A DNA stretch of 64,000 nucleotides from Incurvaria masculella (lineage: Eukaryota > Arthropoda > Insecta > Lepidoptera > Incurvariidae). Shown one piece after another: positions 54,601 through 64,000 of the stretch. The notes beneath the pieces were generated by a model. That model saw only the letters and a list, made by a program, of their open reading frames with translations, was not told the origin of the DNA and searched no databases. Position numbers and translations under genes: made by a program. Location: NCBI GenBank assembly GCA_946894095.1, contig OX335655.1, positions 19,530,001 to 19,594,000 of the forward strand, given 5' to 3'. The number at the start of each line of letters is the position of its first letter. The stretch's first letter is position 1.

Positions 54601-54753
54601 GACCGGGCCGGGGGTGCGCGCGCGCGTTGCTTGCTTGCTGCGGCCGCCGTCTTGCGGACTCGTTTGCTGTCACGGGCTCTAGTGCCGGTTGACATAAAGC
54701 TAGTTATGCTTTTGCTGATTGCAGCATGACTATTTGCTCCAAGCGATGGGGAT
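48496..54753 (-). CDS. Gene B: SLC16-type monocarboxylate transporter-like protein (837 aa)
   Basis: Coding exons (minus strand) are 54348-53038, 52472-51981, 51671-51444, 50794-50509 and 48692-48496. All introns are GT-AG; phases are 0, 0, 0, 1. The first coding exon has 5' UTR back to an acceptor at 54754 (cttgtttcag|atcccc). The product is a 12-TM facilitator. Residues 1-150 are acidic cytosolic; DGGWGW (151-156) starts TM1; YWFEKKRNLAVS (273-284) is the second signature; a loop (about 340-615) contains RASSCPNI (579-586); TM7-12 follow; a 34-residue tail (804-837) ends STSVA. As in gene A, the TM1 Lys is Phe and the TM8 Asp/Arg pair is replaced (Ser/Leu). It converges on gene A, and the shared C-terminal intron positions show common descent. 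The last 34 codons are the source of the tandem array. Confidence 0.9.
49612..49807. repeat. 38-bp minisatellite, ~5 copies
   Basis: Unit GTTAGAACTTTGTATTTTTA, ggagcaacataagccgca, repeated about five times with a few substitutions and one small deletion. Confidence 0.9.
50270..50480 (-). mobile_element. Degenerate SINE in gene B intron 4
   Basis: Blocks cagtcatgacattagccc, gccgtttcgactatctttc and atccaatgagatggtagtaa match the shared SINE body in minus orientation. The head is missing. Confidence 0.6.
50509..50794 (-). CDS. Gene B coding exon 4
   Basis: After CCCACAG; encodes 'IALGWAGDRPW...' to '...GPPIAG', phase 0 to phase 1, donor G|GTCAGT. Counterpart of gene A exon 2. Confidence 0.9.
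50795..51443 (-). other. Gene B intron 3
   Basis: Phase-0 intron of 649 bp. Contains one copy of the tRNA-like intronic repeat (51061-51235). Confidence 0.85.
51061..51235 (+). mobile_element. tRNA-like short repeat (third family)
   Basis: TAGCTTAACTGG fits box A and GCTTCGATTCTAA approximates box B about 40 nt later; then agtttggaaagtgtgaata. The second copy is at 52548-52743 in intron 1 of the same gene. Likely a small tRNA-derived SINE. Confidence 0.55.
51444..51671 (-). CDS. Gene B coding exon 3
   Basis: Encodes 'EWYHKFADICKQTFDLTMFT...' through '...SSTIGL' (TM7-TM8), 76 codons, phase 0 on both sides, donor CTC|GTAAGT. The short exon bears the TM8 positions at which classical MCTs have Asp and Arg. 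Confidence 0.9.
51672..51980 (-). other. Gene B intron 2
   Basis: Phase-0 intron of 309 bp; no feature seen. Confidence 0.85.
51981..52472 (-). CDS. Gene B coding exon 2
   Basis: 164 codons from 'VPAEVLEHLF' to 'LEEESTER'; the large cytosolic loop, including the VHRH and RASSCPNIYRNSM motifs. Acceptor tatacag, donor AGG|GTTAGT. Confidence 0.9.
52473..53037 (-). other. Gene B intron 1
   Basis: Phase-0 intron of 565 bp with a tRNA-like repeat (52548-52743). Confidence 0.85.
52548..52743 (+). mobile_element. tRNA-like short repeat, tail tandemly duplicated
   Basis: Second copy of the 51061 repeat (gtgccatgccatctgatgac; tctaacagcgtgaaaatg). Its 3' end (tagtttggaaagtgtgaata, ggttacttcatgtaa) is present twice in tandem at 52666-52743. 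Confidence 0.6.
53038..54348 (-). CDS. Gene B coding exon 1 (residues 1-437)
   Basis: ATG at 54348 is the only in-frame Met before the recognisable transporter core. Encodes the acidic N-terminus, TM1-TM6 and the start of the loop, ending 'LKQSEK' at donor AAG|GTGAGC. Confidence 0.9.
54349..54753 (-). other. Gene B 5' UTR within the first coding exon
   Basis: GC-rich leader upstream of the ATG, bounded by an acceptor at 54754. A candidate upstream exon with donor CTGGAG|GTAACT at about 55748-55749 lies in a GC-rich patch (55740-56000), which could be the promoter. The pairing is inferred only from splice-site match and composition. Confidence 0.45.
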
Positions 54754-54997
54754 CTGAAACAAGAAGATACCTGACATTAGATTTGTGATTTCGTTAATTT
54801 GTACAGTAAGCCCTACACATTTGTCTACCACTTTATATTAGTTAGTTAGACCTTAAACCTTAGAGCGTTCTACCAAAAATATAAGTTTGGCAGTATCATT
54901 TAGGTATTCATACATAAGTGTATTTATCATTAATGTGGACGGAAAAAAAAGACAAAAAAATCTAACTTATAGACTAGTGCAGGTTCTTCTTTACTAA

Positions 54998-55113
54998 GCC
55001 CCGATTGCACGAAGAGAAGGCTGAGTTGTGAACCGCATGGAGTTCCTTCCATACTGTCCATACAAAGTGACGTGTTTAATCATACGTTGGCGTTGATTTT
55101 GATGTTTGTCCTT
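54998..55113. mobile_element. Harbinger-like MITE, shortened
   Basis: Left end intact after TAA (54995-54997), with an internal deletion after gaaggctgagtt; the right end is lost beyond gtcctttc. Confidence 0.7.
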
Positions 55114-56265
55114 TCTTGTTGTTCGAATCCGCGGATCAATCAAATTGTGACATGGCTATGTTGTTTGACCACCGGAAGTTGAATAAATAAATGAAATGTT
55201 TATCTATTTTTTTATCTATAATTCTACCATTTATCTTCTAACGTACTCAAACATACGCTTTAGTTTTTTTGACGAACATATGATATTTGGGATATTCATT
55301 ACTAAGAACGGCAGAGGTGACGTCTATGATCACGGAAATCATGATTCTTAAATGTTCGAACAAAATGGGTGCCATGCCCGCTTGACCTACGAATCAATCC
55401 ATGACAAAAACGGCATCGTGACCGATTTTGGTGAAATATTCAGGGAATCTTCTGATTAGCCCAGTGTGTTATCCTGTGCAGTTTGGAAGTTTAGAACCTC
55501 CGCTCGGGTGAATGTCCACAATGAAATAAAGGCGTTGTGACCGATTTGGCGAGACTGACAAGATTCCAGTGAAGTTTGGTAGCAATCGGATCAGAGATAT
55601 TTTTTTTTGTTATTCGCAAGCAAATAATTTTCAAACCACACGTTACGTTGCTGGTAATATCCAGTTTTCCAAAGATACAGAATAGAAGCTAGACTTATTT
55701 ATAGTAACACGGTGATACAAGGCAGTGACCGGCCAGCTTCATAGTTACCTCCAGCCTCGAGCCGAGCGCCGCCGCGCCGTCCCCGTCCTGTATCCACATA
55801 CACGTAGTTGATACTCAACCCAGTATATAAATAGACGCTTGGTTCGGAATCGCGACAATGCCTGAACCGGTTACCCTCTACCTGGTGGCAACTCCGCTAT
55901 GTTCTTGCCTCCACTGATGCATACACGCTGTGATGTATGTAGGTGGCGGCGCGGGGTGCGCGGCGGCCGCGGCAGCGCAGACAGTCGCGTACGGAGTCAA
56001 CGTCCTTGTTTAACAACACGCTGATTGGTCAGCAGCTGGTAAATTTCCACGCCACGATTCGGAATTCGCACGTGTTGCATTCGGCTTGCAACGCGAGCTT
56101 TAGCGAGAATTGTCGTGCATGCTGGTATGTCATGTGAGCGAATGTTTGGATTGTGATGGCTCCGGGAATCATTGCCTCTGAGCTGTTACTCTGGGGCTGA
56201 AGAAGAAGAAAGGTCGGCGTTCATTTTAGGCTCGAAACGATTCATAATAATTGATTACCTGCCGT
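55114..56265. other. Upstream flank of gene B
   Basis: AT-rich to 55700, then a GC-rich patch at about 55740-56000 (ggcggccgcggcagcgcag) that may include the gene B promoter. No coding call. Confidence 0.35.
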
Positions 56266-56586
56266 AAAAACCGGCCAAGTGCGAGTCGGACTCGAACACG
56301 AAGGGTTCCGTACCATCGTAAAATATATTAATACAAAAAAATTACGTTTTTAGGGGACCCCCTTTAATATTAATTATTTTTTTATCTTACCTATTAGTTG
56401 TTATAGCGGCAATACACACTCTGTGAAAAATTCAGCTGTCTCTCTGTTACGGTTACTGAGATACAGCCCCGTGACAGACGGACGGACGGACGGACGGACG
56501 GACGGATGGATGGACGGACGGACGGACAGCGGATGCTTAGTATTAGGGTTCCGTTGGCACCCTTTGGGTGCGGAACCCTAAAAAAC
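56266..56586 (-). repeat. GTGCGAGTC-family repeat, expanded (GGAC)n
   Basis: Full-length minus copy; the GGAC tract at 56477-56529 contains two GGAT variants. Confidence 0.9.
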
Positions 56587-57149
56587 CGAAAGGCTATATC
56601 GAGGACGCATCCGCAGTGAGGTAAGTATACGTGCACAGGTTACGCGTTACTTATATGGTAGTAAGTAGTGTACAGTCTCAATAGAGACGGACAAAGAAAA
56701 ATTGAAGACTTTCGATATCACTACCGTTACACGTAGCGCATTGACGCTAAGCAGCGCTAAATCTTCAGTGACTATGATTAGGCATGTGAAGAAGTGGGAA
56801 GTAGCAAGTTGATCACGATGCATGCAAATAGTTTTCGTCGAAGAATGCGTTTGCCGGTGTGTGGAGTAAAAGCGCAGCCACGAACCGGCTGAGACCAGTT
56901 CTATCTAGCTTGCGCCACCAACTCACCATGTAAGTCTTAGTGGTCGCGTAATTTCTCTGCCGATGTCTGCGCGAAATCCTTTCTTGAAAGCTCCAATTTG
57001 TATCTAATACTATGCATTTGATATTTCAGGCTCCAAAACACGGACAATGTTTGCATTGCCGCTTCGACCACAGTTTTATCCAATGCCAATCCAACAAACA
57101 AAAAGAAAATAAAATAAAACCAGAGACTCCAGCCTCAGTCGCGTATTGT
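56587..57149. other. No recognisable gene
   Basis: At 57030-57090 there is a scrap of SINE body (aacacggacaatgtttgcat, tgccgcttcgaccac) in minus orientation. Confidence 0.4.
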
Positions 57150-57510
57150 CATGTATTGAGCTTAGTTGCGCGAGACTTGCCTTGTATACCAGAGGTCTGG
57201 GTTCCAATTCCCGCCCTTTAAATGGGCCACTTTTTGTCTTTCTGAGGTGGGACGGCTAGGAATCTATGTAAAACTGTAGACCCCGTTCCCCTACCACATT
57301 GTAGGGCTAAGCCCGACCGTATTGGTACCATCGCGTTGGATGACACGGAAACGTTGTCGGTGTTTTCCATCCAGTTCAATATAGCCCTGCTGACAAAGGA
57401 TAGGTTCTGGCATGGCACCAAATTTTTTTGATAATGCGGTTGTTTTACGCTATTTCATGACTGTGGGTGTGTAATTATTAGCTATCCAAGTCCAGTTACA
57501 TAAAAAAAAG
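57150..57510 (+). mobile_element. tRNA-headed SINE with 5S-type tail
   Basis: Head TGAGCTTAGTTGCGCGAGAC and box B region GGGTTCCAATTCCCG, then the shared body. The tail ends TCCAGTTACATAAAAAAAAG, which is the tail variant otherwise seen with 5S-headed copies, so head and tail variants are not strictly linked. Confidence 0.8.
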
Positions 57511-57940
57511 ATTGTCCGAATGATGCAAAAGTGTTGTCTGCTATTACTTATTTCTATGGCCATAAGCCCTGTTTATATTGCTGCAGAATATAAACGTTAC
57601 AAAAAAGAACACTCCTTTCTATCGTTGAAGACATCTTCAACAAACGTCGTGTTAAATCCGTCCCTATAAACCATAGATTGTTTTAACCAATGGTATTTAA
57701 AACACACGGAAATTGAAAGTGATTCACTTTCACTTTCAGACGAAAGATATGGATGGTGCTCATAGACTTGACGCACGATGCCTACGTCTCGCTAGCCTCA
57801 TGTCCGCGTTAGGATATTATATGTTCTATGATGTCCGCGATCAACCGACACAACAGCTGTGTTCGCGCAAATTGCTCCGTGCCATTCAGAAGTAGGAGAA
57901 AGAATTAGTGTTTGGACTAACTAACAGTATGATAGTTCCG
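57511..57940. other. No recognisable feature
   Basis: Unassigned sequence with short chance frames. Confidence 0.4.
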
Positions 57941-58151
57941 CGCGTGGTAGGGTTAATCCCGCCCGGGTTGGTACCATCGCATTGGATGAACGATGGTCGA
58001 AGCGGCAATGAAAATTCCAGTTCAATGTAGCCGTGCAATATAAGGAAAGATCCTGGCATGGCACCTAGTTCCCATGTGGTGTGTTAGGCTAATACCATGA
58101 CAGAAGGTGTGGTGTTAGCCATCCATGTCCAGTAAAATAAAAAAATAAAAA
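57941..58151 (+). mobile_element. 5S-type SINE, 5'-truncated
   Basis: Starts in the body (gtggtagggttaatcccgcc) and ends TCCAGTAAAATAAAAAAATA. The 'cacctagttcccatgtggtg' block matches the 5S-headed subfamily. Confidence 0.8.
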
Positions 58152-59636
58152 ACCTACCTTGGCCGTTTTCGCTGACCATTAGAACGGTTCGGAATCACTC
58201 CTTTATGCTCCACCTCGCCATGGTGGAACGCGAAACTGGAGCAAGATCTGTCAACTGTCACTTGAAACGTCAGCCATTAAATCGCCTACTACGTTATTTC
58301 GAGTAGAATTTCGTATAGATTGGAAATGAGGTTAGCTAAGTATTGCTTGATTTTCCTTGTTTGCCTTATGAGAATAGAAGAACTGTACTTAGTTTGTGAA
58401 ATGGCAAAGTGAAGTTCATCTCTGCACTTTCTGCCTTCGGGCTAGAGCGTTGCTTTGAACTGTTCCGCCTGATCCGTTCTGCAACGAACAGTATAGGGCT
58501 GGATGGAACCATCTTTGCACGAAATGTTGGTTTAAGTTAGTTAATTTTTGTAATGCGTGCTCTGTGTCGTTGCGAAATATAATTACTCTCATGCCTTTTC
58601 ACAATAAACAACCGCAGACGCGCGTGATCGTGAGCAATTCTAGGAGTAGCGTGCCCAAGTGAAACCAAAATAGGTCTCGCAGCGATGAGACATCTCGTGC
58701 TGAAGTATGTATGTGGAATCTCATCACTAAACAAACTGACGAATACTTGCCCTACATACTTATTATGGAGTGATTTCGCATTGTTCATTAGTCAGTTACA
58801 GCAATACAGTGCTATTATTACATGGTGCAGGTCAGGTGATATTTTATACCATAGCGCAACTTCGATCACCCATTTATCTTTAAAAGCCGATTTGGACCGG
58901 CTTCTCATGCACTGAAGAGGCTGAAAATGTTTATTCAAATGAGCACCCCATTTCTCATAATGTAGGTATACGCATTTATTTTAAAGTGCTATCGGACATT
59001 GGCCTTGCCGTAAATTGTTATCTTAAAAGCATTTGGCAAAAATCGGGTTATCGTGCGAAATAATCAACACCAGACGATTTGAATACACGATGCGTTAATA
59101 ACTATTCCGGTGCATTACCATTGTTACGGTTCAGTGAAATTTCAAATCAGTTTTCTAGATAGGTACTAAGTAAGTGGCTAACAACGTTTTGTCCCCGACA
59201 CGACGCTTCTAATGTTGGAATTATGTTATTTAAGCCTAGCCTTTTTTTCAAATGTTCACATAAACGGGAAGCCTCGTCAATAAACAGGCTGTTGGTAATT
59301 CGATACTCCTTCTAAGGGGTCATTCTAGAGCTAATTTGCCACAAATTTGTCCCAACGAGCGGGGGCTCGAAAATCAATAGTTTTTGAGTTATTTAGGTTT
59401 TAAATATTTTTGGAAATGTTTGGTCTTGTTACCAAAAAATGATAATAGGTAAGTGATTTCGGCTCCAAAGTGGAATGCACTCGCATTCTTACTCCACAAG
59501 TCCGGAATGAAGGGTGTTAGGGAACTGGGGAACCCGCCAAGGGCAGGGGCACCCAGCTAACGGGGGTACATTGCTTTGGTTATGTCGATGGGGGGTACCC
59601 TTACTGGACGAGCAGTCGTCCACCAGGTCTATACGT
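58152..59636. other. No recognisable gene
   Basis: Unassigned. A GC-rich strip at 59500-59620 (gaactggggaacccgccaag) looks like an eroded repeat. Confidence 0.4.
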
Positions 59637-59920
59637 TTTTAAAAACCGGTCAAGTGCGAGTCGGATTCGCACACAAAGGGTTCCGTACCATCGTACAAGA
59701 TTTAAGACAAAAAAATCACGTTTTTTGTATGGGACCACCCTTTATAATTTAATAATTTTAATTTTTCCTATTTGTTGTTATAGCGGCAATATAAATACAC
59801 ACTTTGTAAAAATTTCAGCTGCCTACCTATTACGGTTCAAGAGATACAGCTCTGTGACAGACGGACGGACGGACGGACAGCGGAGGCTTAGTAATAGGGT
59901 TCCGTATTCACCCTTTGGGT
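59637..59920 (-). repeat. GTGCGAGTC-family repeat
   Basis: Minus copy, slightly truncated at its right end (ccctttgggtgcaattg). Confidence 0.88.
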
Positions 59921-60112
59921 GCAATTGTACATTTGTACATTTTCTGAAAGCTTATGAAATGATGAAGTTATTCCAATAATTTTCGATTTAAATACATATT
60001 GTTTTTTTTTTCATAACCTGTGATTTATGACCTTTTATTTCCGAGATTAGGGATATTTTGAGGGCACATATTCTGTTTTAGAAGCCTTAACAGCAGTGTT
60101 CAGAGTGGGCGG

Positions 60113-60495
60113 CAGCGGCGGATTTACAAACTTGCCGCCCGTAGGCAAATCAAATTTTGCCGCCCCTACCGACCTCTACACTTCTATAGCCTAGTTCACA
60201 ATGACATGAATTACCAATTATTTTTCAACGCATCTATAACGTTATGATTTGTGTACTATCGTCCTAATAACCTGTTTCCCGTAAATGTATTGATGTGGTG
60301 ATAATTATTACATGTTGAATTGCTTGAATCATAATTATCTACTAAAGTCGCTCTTTTCGGCCTCAAATACGGGCGGGAAGATGGTACTTTGGGCTTGGGG
60401 AGCAAGACAAAATAAAGTTGGTCTCATATTTGCCGCCCCTAAAATCTGCCGCCCTAGGCTCCAGCCTACTCAGCCTGCTGGTAAATCCGCCACTG
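60113..60495. mobile_element. hAT-type MITE with perfect 8-bp target duplication
   Basis: GTGGGCGG at 60105-60112 and 60496-60503 flanks an element of 383 bp with ends CAGCGGCGGATTTAC and GTAAATCCGCCACTG. These ends and the 8-bp duplication are diagnostic of hAT transposition. Interior has no transposase. Confidence 0.88.
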
Positions 60496-60503
60496 GTGGG
60501 CGG

Positions 60504-61239
60504 ACTAACTTTAGATGGTTAGTCCGGTGTGAATCCCGTACGATAGTTTGACAGGTTCACTCTGAATACGACTGTATATCATTGCCCTTTCCTAGGTGGT
60601 AAGGTCCGCATATTGAAGGAAAGATGATCATAGTGCACTGCACGTGTTTTCCGTTCTGTTATATAAGGTGGCAAGGCACCCTTGTGATGGTCACGACAGT
60701 AGATGTGATATTAGTGTTGCGAAACTACTAGTCAAAAACTGTTAGTAGATGGGTAGTTAGGTATTAATTTATGGTTGCTGCCATCCTTTTCAGGGTAGCA
60801 AATAATTTCATAAAATATTATTTTTGGTTACTTTCCAAGAGAGTGTCTGTCTAGCCTAGGTTATGGCGTTGCTGCGTCACGTCACAAGTTTAAAATACAT
60901 TGCACGTACAACGAGGAATATTTTAATATAATGACTAGTTCATGTAAACGTATGACTAAAGCACAGAGCTCATAAATATTGTTAATGTTATTTTCATGCA
61001 AATATCTCCATTTGAATTTGCTGTACAATTTTACAAATAGAAAAATACCACGAACGATTGTTTGAAAAGCGTTGCCTGGTCTTCATCGTCTTAAAATATA
61101 TAATCTTGTCGTTCGGACGAGTCAGGCTGTTCTTGAATAAAAATGTCAACATTTCAACGGTGGAAGGTTTATCAGCTCTAATAAGACAATCCACCAGCTG
61201 GGTGTGAAGCCTTAAAACAATATATATAGACTAGGAGGT
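60504..61239. other. No gene; SINE scrap
   Basis: 60590-60715 carries eroded SINE-body blocks (cctaggtggtaaggtccgc). The rest is unassigned AT-rich DNA. Confidence 0.4.
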
Positions 61240-61915
61240 CGAGACAAAAATGGTAACCATAACGTAAATGGCTGAAACTAGGTTCACAGCATAAGACCCT
61301 CTGATGCTAAATGTTTCGGTCTGCCTGCACCAAGTGGTTGCGTTGCCTAGATAAGGCGCCTGAAAAATTAGTTATCGTGACAAAAAAAGTGATAATGTAA
61401 ATGGCTGCAAATAACGAAGCATGATAGTATCAGTAGTTACTTGCTTAGTGATGCCAAAACTGAACAAATCTTTGGTTGCATTTCGTAGCTATAGCCGATA
61501 TAGTTTACAGATATAACTTTAGGTATATTTAAGTATTTTATTAAAAACCGACTGGTTATTGTTGTATAATTAATAGATATCAATACTTTCAGACAATCAG
61601 AATGTTCATCAACAGGTGCATACCAACATCTATTTTATATAGCCAATCTAGCTAACGCAACCACTTGGCGTAGGCAGACCGACATAGGTAGGTGCATACC
61701 AACATCTATTTTGTATAGCCAATCTAGCTAACGCAACCACTTGGCGCAGGCAGACCGACATAGGTAGCTGCATACCAACATCTATTTTGTATAGACAATC
61801 GAGCTAACGCAACCACTTGGCACAGGCAGACCGACATAGGTATTTATATTAGCAGATTCAGCCATTGACCCTATTGTGACCAATAATGTCGTGACCTCGC
61901 GGAATAAGAAGGTTT
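61240..61915. mobile_element. 'GGTCACGACATT' TIR element with internal 76-bp triplication
   Basis: Outer inverted arms (aacgtaaatggctgaaact, ccctctgatgctaaatgttt, caagtggttgcgttgcc at the left; their complements at the right). The right arm contains three 76-bp tandem units starting at 61614, 61690 and 61766, each with cataccaacatctatttt and gctaacgcaaccacttgg. Confidence 0.7.
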
Positions 61916-62854
61916 ATCAAATCTACCTCGGATGTTCCGTGTAATGTCATTATGTTACATGTAGTAGGTATGACAGAATCGAGATGGCGCCGTTGCTGTC
62001 ACTGGGCGGCTGCGATTGCAGAGGTTATCAGAATTCGTGTGGTCTTTTCGTAATCATTATTTAAATAACCCACTCCCAGTTATAAAAACCATGGCACATA
62101 ATACATATGTGTATATTGTACCTATTAGATGTGTGATTGCTACCAGATAATATTTAATAACAATTTTGTAAAAGCTTTGGGCATAATTTGTTTTTTTTTT
62201 ATCATAAGTTGTTTGTTTTTTGTACCACAACTTTACCCCAGTTCCCCCCAGATCTACGGCAGCATTCCTCAAACATGACACTGTCAAATCAGTGGCACCG
62301 CTATATGTTTGACGTCAGCGCTGGATGGCCACAGGTTTATTTTAATATAACACCATCACGAACCACACAAGTGGGTCAAGTTATGCGCGTGCCTACGGAT
62401 ACGGATCCGTCAGTAATGACTATCGACGTCAGCGCATGCGGCAGTGTGCCGTAGGTGGTGGTGCGCGTGGGTGTGGTAGGTGCGCGTGTGGGTGCGGTGC
62501 GATGACCCTATGTCTTATCTGCTCGTCTCGTCACGCAGCCAGTCACCGAGAGACAAGGCCGCAGGACTGCATGAGATTTGTGCATCATATGAAGCGCCGG
62601 AAGGATAGTTCACTTTGCGACAGCTAGGTGAATAGGTCAAGGCCTAAAGCGAGCGAGCAGCTCTCAGAGGACACCCCTAGACATCAGTGGAGGGTGGGGA
62701 AGGTGGGGGAAAACGAACGGGGCCGCTAAAAATCAAGCTGCGCCCATGAAGGAAGGGGGTGAGCAAAAAATTTGCCCCCCGCCGTGGAGTACTCCCGCGG
62801 TCTGCCCCTAGACCGCGGCATATACGGCCTCTGGGCAAGTCTCGTAGCCTAGTC
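61916..62854. other. No recognisable gene
   Basis: Mixed composition. 62440-62500 has a GT-rich purine/pyrimidine strip (ggtggtgcgcgtgggtgtgg). Small frames have no domain. Confidence 0.4.
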
Positions 62855-63270
62855 AAGAGTGGCTCGTAGCCTAGTGGCGCGGGGACTTGCCTAGCGTACC
62901 AGATGTCTGGGTTCAAATCCTCGCCCCGACATGCACCACTTTCTTTCTCTTTCTGAGTTCGATAAGTGCATTTTCGCTACGAATACGAGCTGCTCCATGG
63001 TTCGGAATCCATGTACAACTGTAGGTCCCCGTCCCTTACTAGGTGGTAAGCCGGGGTCCGCCTGGGTCGGTACCATCGCATTGGATGAAAAGATGGTCGA
63101 AGCGGCAATGAAAAATTGTCTATGTTTTCAATCCAGCTCAATGTAGCCGGGCCTATCAAGGAAGGTCCTGGTATGGCATCGAATTCCTTCGGGAATGTGT
63201 TGTATTGGGCTAATATCATAACGGTAGTTGTGTCGTATTAGCCATCCATGTTAGGTTGCATAAAAAATCA
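62855..63270 (+). mobile_element. tRNA-headed SINE, best reference copy
   Basis: Head: GGCTCGTAGCCTAGTGGCGC (box A consensus TRGYNNARNNGG fits TAGCCTAGTGG) and GGGTTCAAATCCTCGCCCC (box B), about 75 bp, not a functional tRNA gene. Body: gtaggtccccgtcccttact, gtaccatcgcattggatgaa, gaaaagatggtcgaagcgg, aaggtcctggtatggcatc, gctaatatcataacggtagt. Tail: TTAGGTTGCATAAAAAATC. Length about 415 bp. No open frame. Confidence 0.9.
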
Positions 63271-63609
63271 ATGATTAAACCTGGACACGTTCAGTTCATC
63301 AAATTTCTACTAGAGTACTAGGACAGGTACTCCGTAGGTAGGTACTTTCAGAAGTCCGCAGCTTGCTGAAAAGTTTCGAGTCGTACGGCACTGAGAAGGG
63401 CAAGCATGGAAAGGTGCATGCCTGTTCGAGAAGCGGCTCTCTATCATCTATGCCTACCTACCATCGATATAATCTAAAACTACGTCTTTGCTGCTTTGGT
63501 ACGTCGATGCTGCCTACCCCTCCGAAGAAACCGCGTGATTGTCACTGCCGTTCTAAGAATATCATACGCATACTTTTCTAAAGATATTTAGTGCTGCACG
63601 TGAATACAA
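63271..63609. other. No recognisable feature
   Basis: Unassigned sequence. A 72-codon frame (63363-63581) has no recognisable domain. Confidence 0.4.
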
Positions 63610-63664
63610 GTGGGCCCACTGCATTTCTTCCCGTGCATGCGTAAAAGGCTACTAAAGATGCGGC

Positions 63665-63900
63665 GGTCGTGGTTTTGAGTCCAAGTTGAACTGTATATCC
63701 CTTCCTCACTTACTAGGGGGTAGGAATAATCCTGCCCGCGGCAGTATCATCGCACTGAACGACGAAATTATCTGTTGCAATGTAGCCGTGCAAGAAAAGG
63801 TAGGTCCTGGCATGGCCCTACCTTTTATAAGGTGTTAGGCTATATCATGATAGTAGGTGTGGGATTCGCCATGCATGGAAAATCACTGTTGCGAAGCTCG
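63665..63900 (+). mobile_element. Degenerate SINE body, head missing
   Basis: Blocks ggaataatcctgcccgcgg, aatgtagccgtgcaagaaaa, ggtaggtcctggcatggccc and gccatgcatggaaaatcac match the shared body with many changes. Confidence 0.65.
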
Positions 63901-64000
63901 CGTAGATCATATCGATGAAAGACATTCGGAAAATCCAGTGAGCAAAAAAAAAGTCCTGCGGGCGGATCATCTTCCAAGATGAAAGTTATGCTTCCAATTT

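Noticed and set aside
62860..62935. A functional tRNA gene
   Set aside because: Box A and B are present, but the acceptor and anticodon stems do not close convincingly, and the sequence is the head of a repeated SINE.

Overview
The window is eukaryotic, AT-rich and repeat-dense, and almost certainly from a lepidopteran insect. The evidence is long introns with canonical splice sites, two SLC16-type (monocarboxylate transporter-like) genes with insect-style large loops, and many copies of the interspersed repeat carrying the palindrome GTGCGAGTCCGACTCGCAC, which is common in moth and butterfly genomes. The assignment rests on recognition, not on a search. No prokaryotic operon, CRISPR array or functional rRNA/tRNA gene was seen.

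Layout. 1-9351: a 3643-bp block occurs twice in direct orientation with a 5708-bp offset. I saw one mismatch between the copies. 9352-33900: intergenic or first-intron DNA packed with SINEs, MITEs and retroelement relics. It includes a defective Penelope-like element with a GIY-YIG nuclease domain (18521-19809) nested in an older hAT-like element, a jockey-like LINE 3' remnant (26187-26644), and a CpG-rich candidate promoter/first exon (about 23500-24095). 34142-39851: gene A, plus strand, three coding exons, 791 aa. 39852-47130: gene-poor intergenic DNA with a perfect 21-bp-arm hairpin. 47157-48606: an array of a 138-bp repeat that copies the 3' coding tail of gene B. 48496-54753: gene B, minus strand, five coding exons, 837 aa. 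54754-64000: repeat-rich flank with a hAT MITE carrying a perfect 8-bp target duplication, a TIR element with an internal 76-bp triplication, and more SINEs.

Genes A and B are convergent SLC16 paralogues. They share the DGGWGW signature, the phase-0 and phase-1 introns in the C-terminal half, and a strikingly conserved cytosolic loop motif (RASSCPNI[FY]RNSM). Both lack the TM1 Lys and the TM8 Asp/Arg pair of the classical proton-lactate carriers, so their substrate is probably not simple lactate/pyruvate.

The best candidates for something under-described are: (1) gene B's terminal 34 codons plus stop and about 33 nt of 3' UTR amplified about ten times; (2) a modular SINE family in which one body is joined either to a tRNA-like head or to a 5S-rRNA-like head; (3) two unrelated MITEs inserted at the same position of the same host MITE at two loci.
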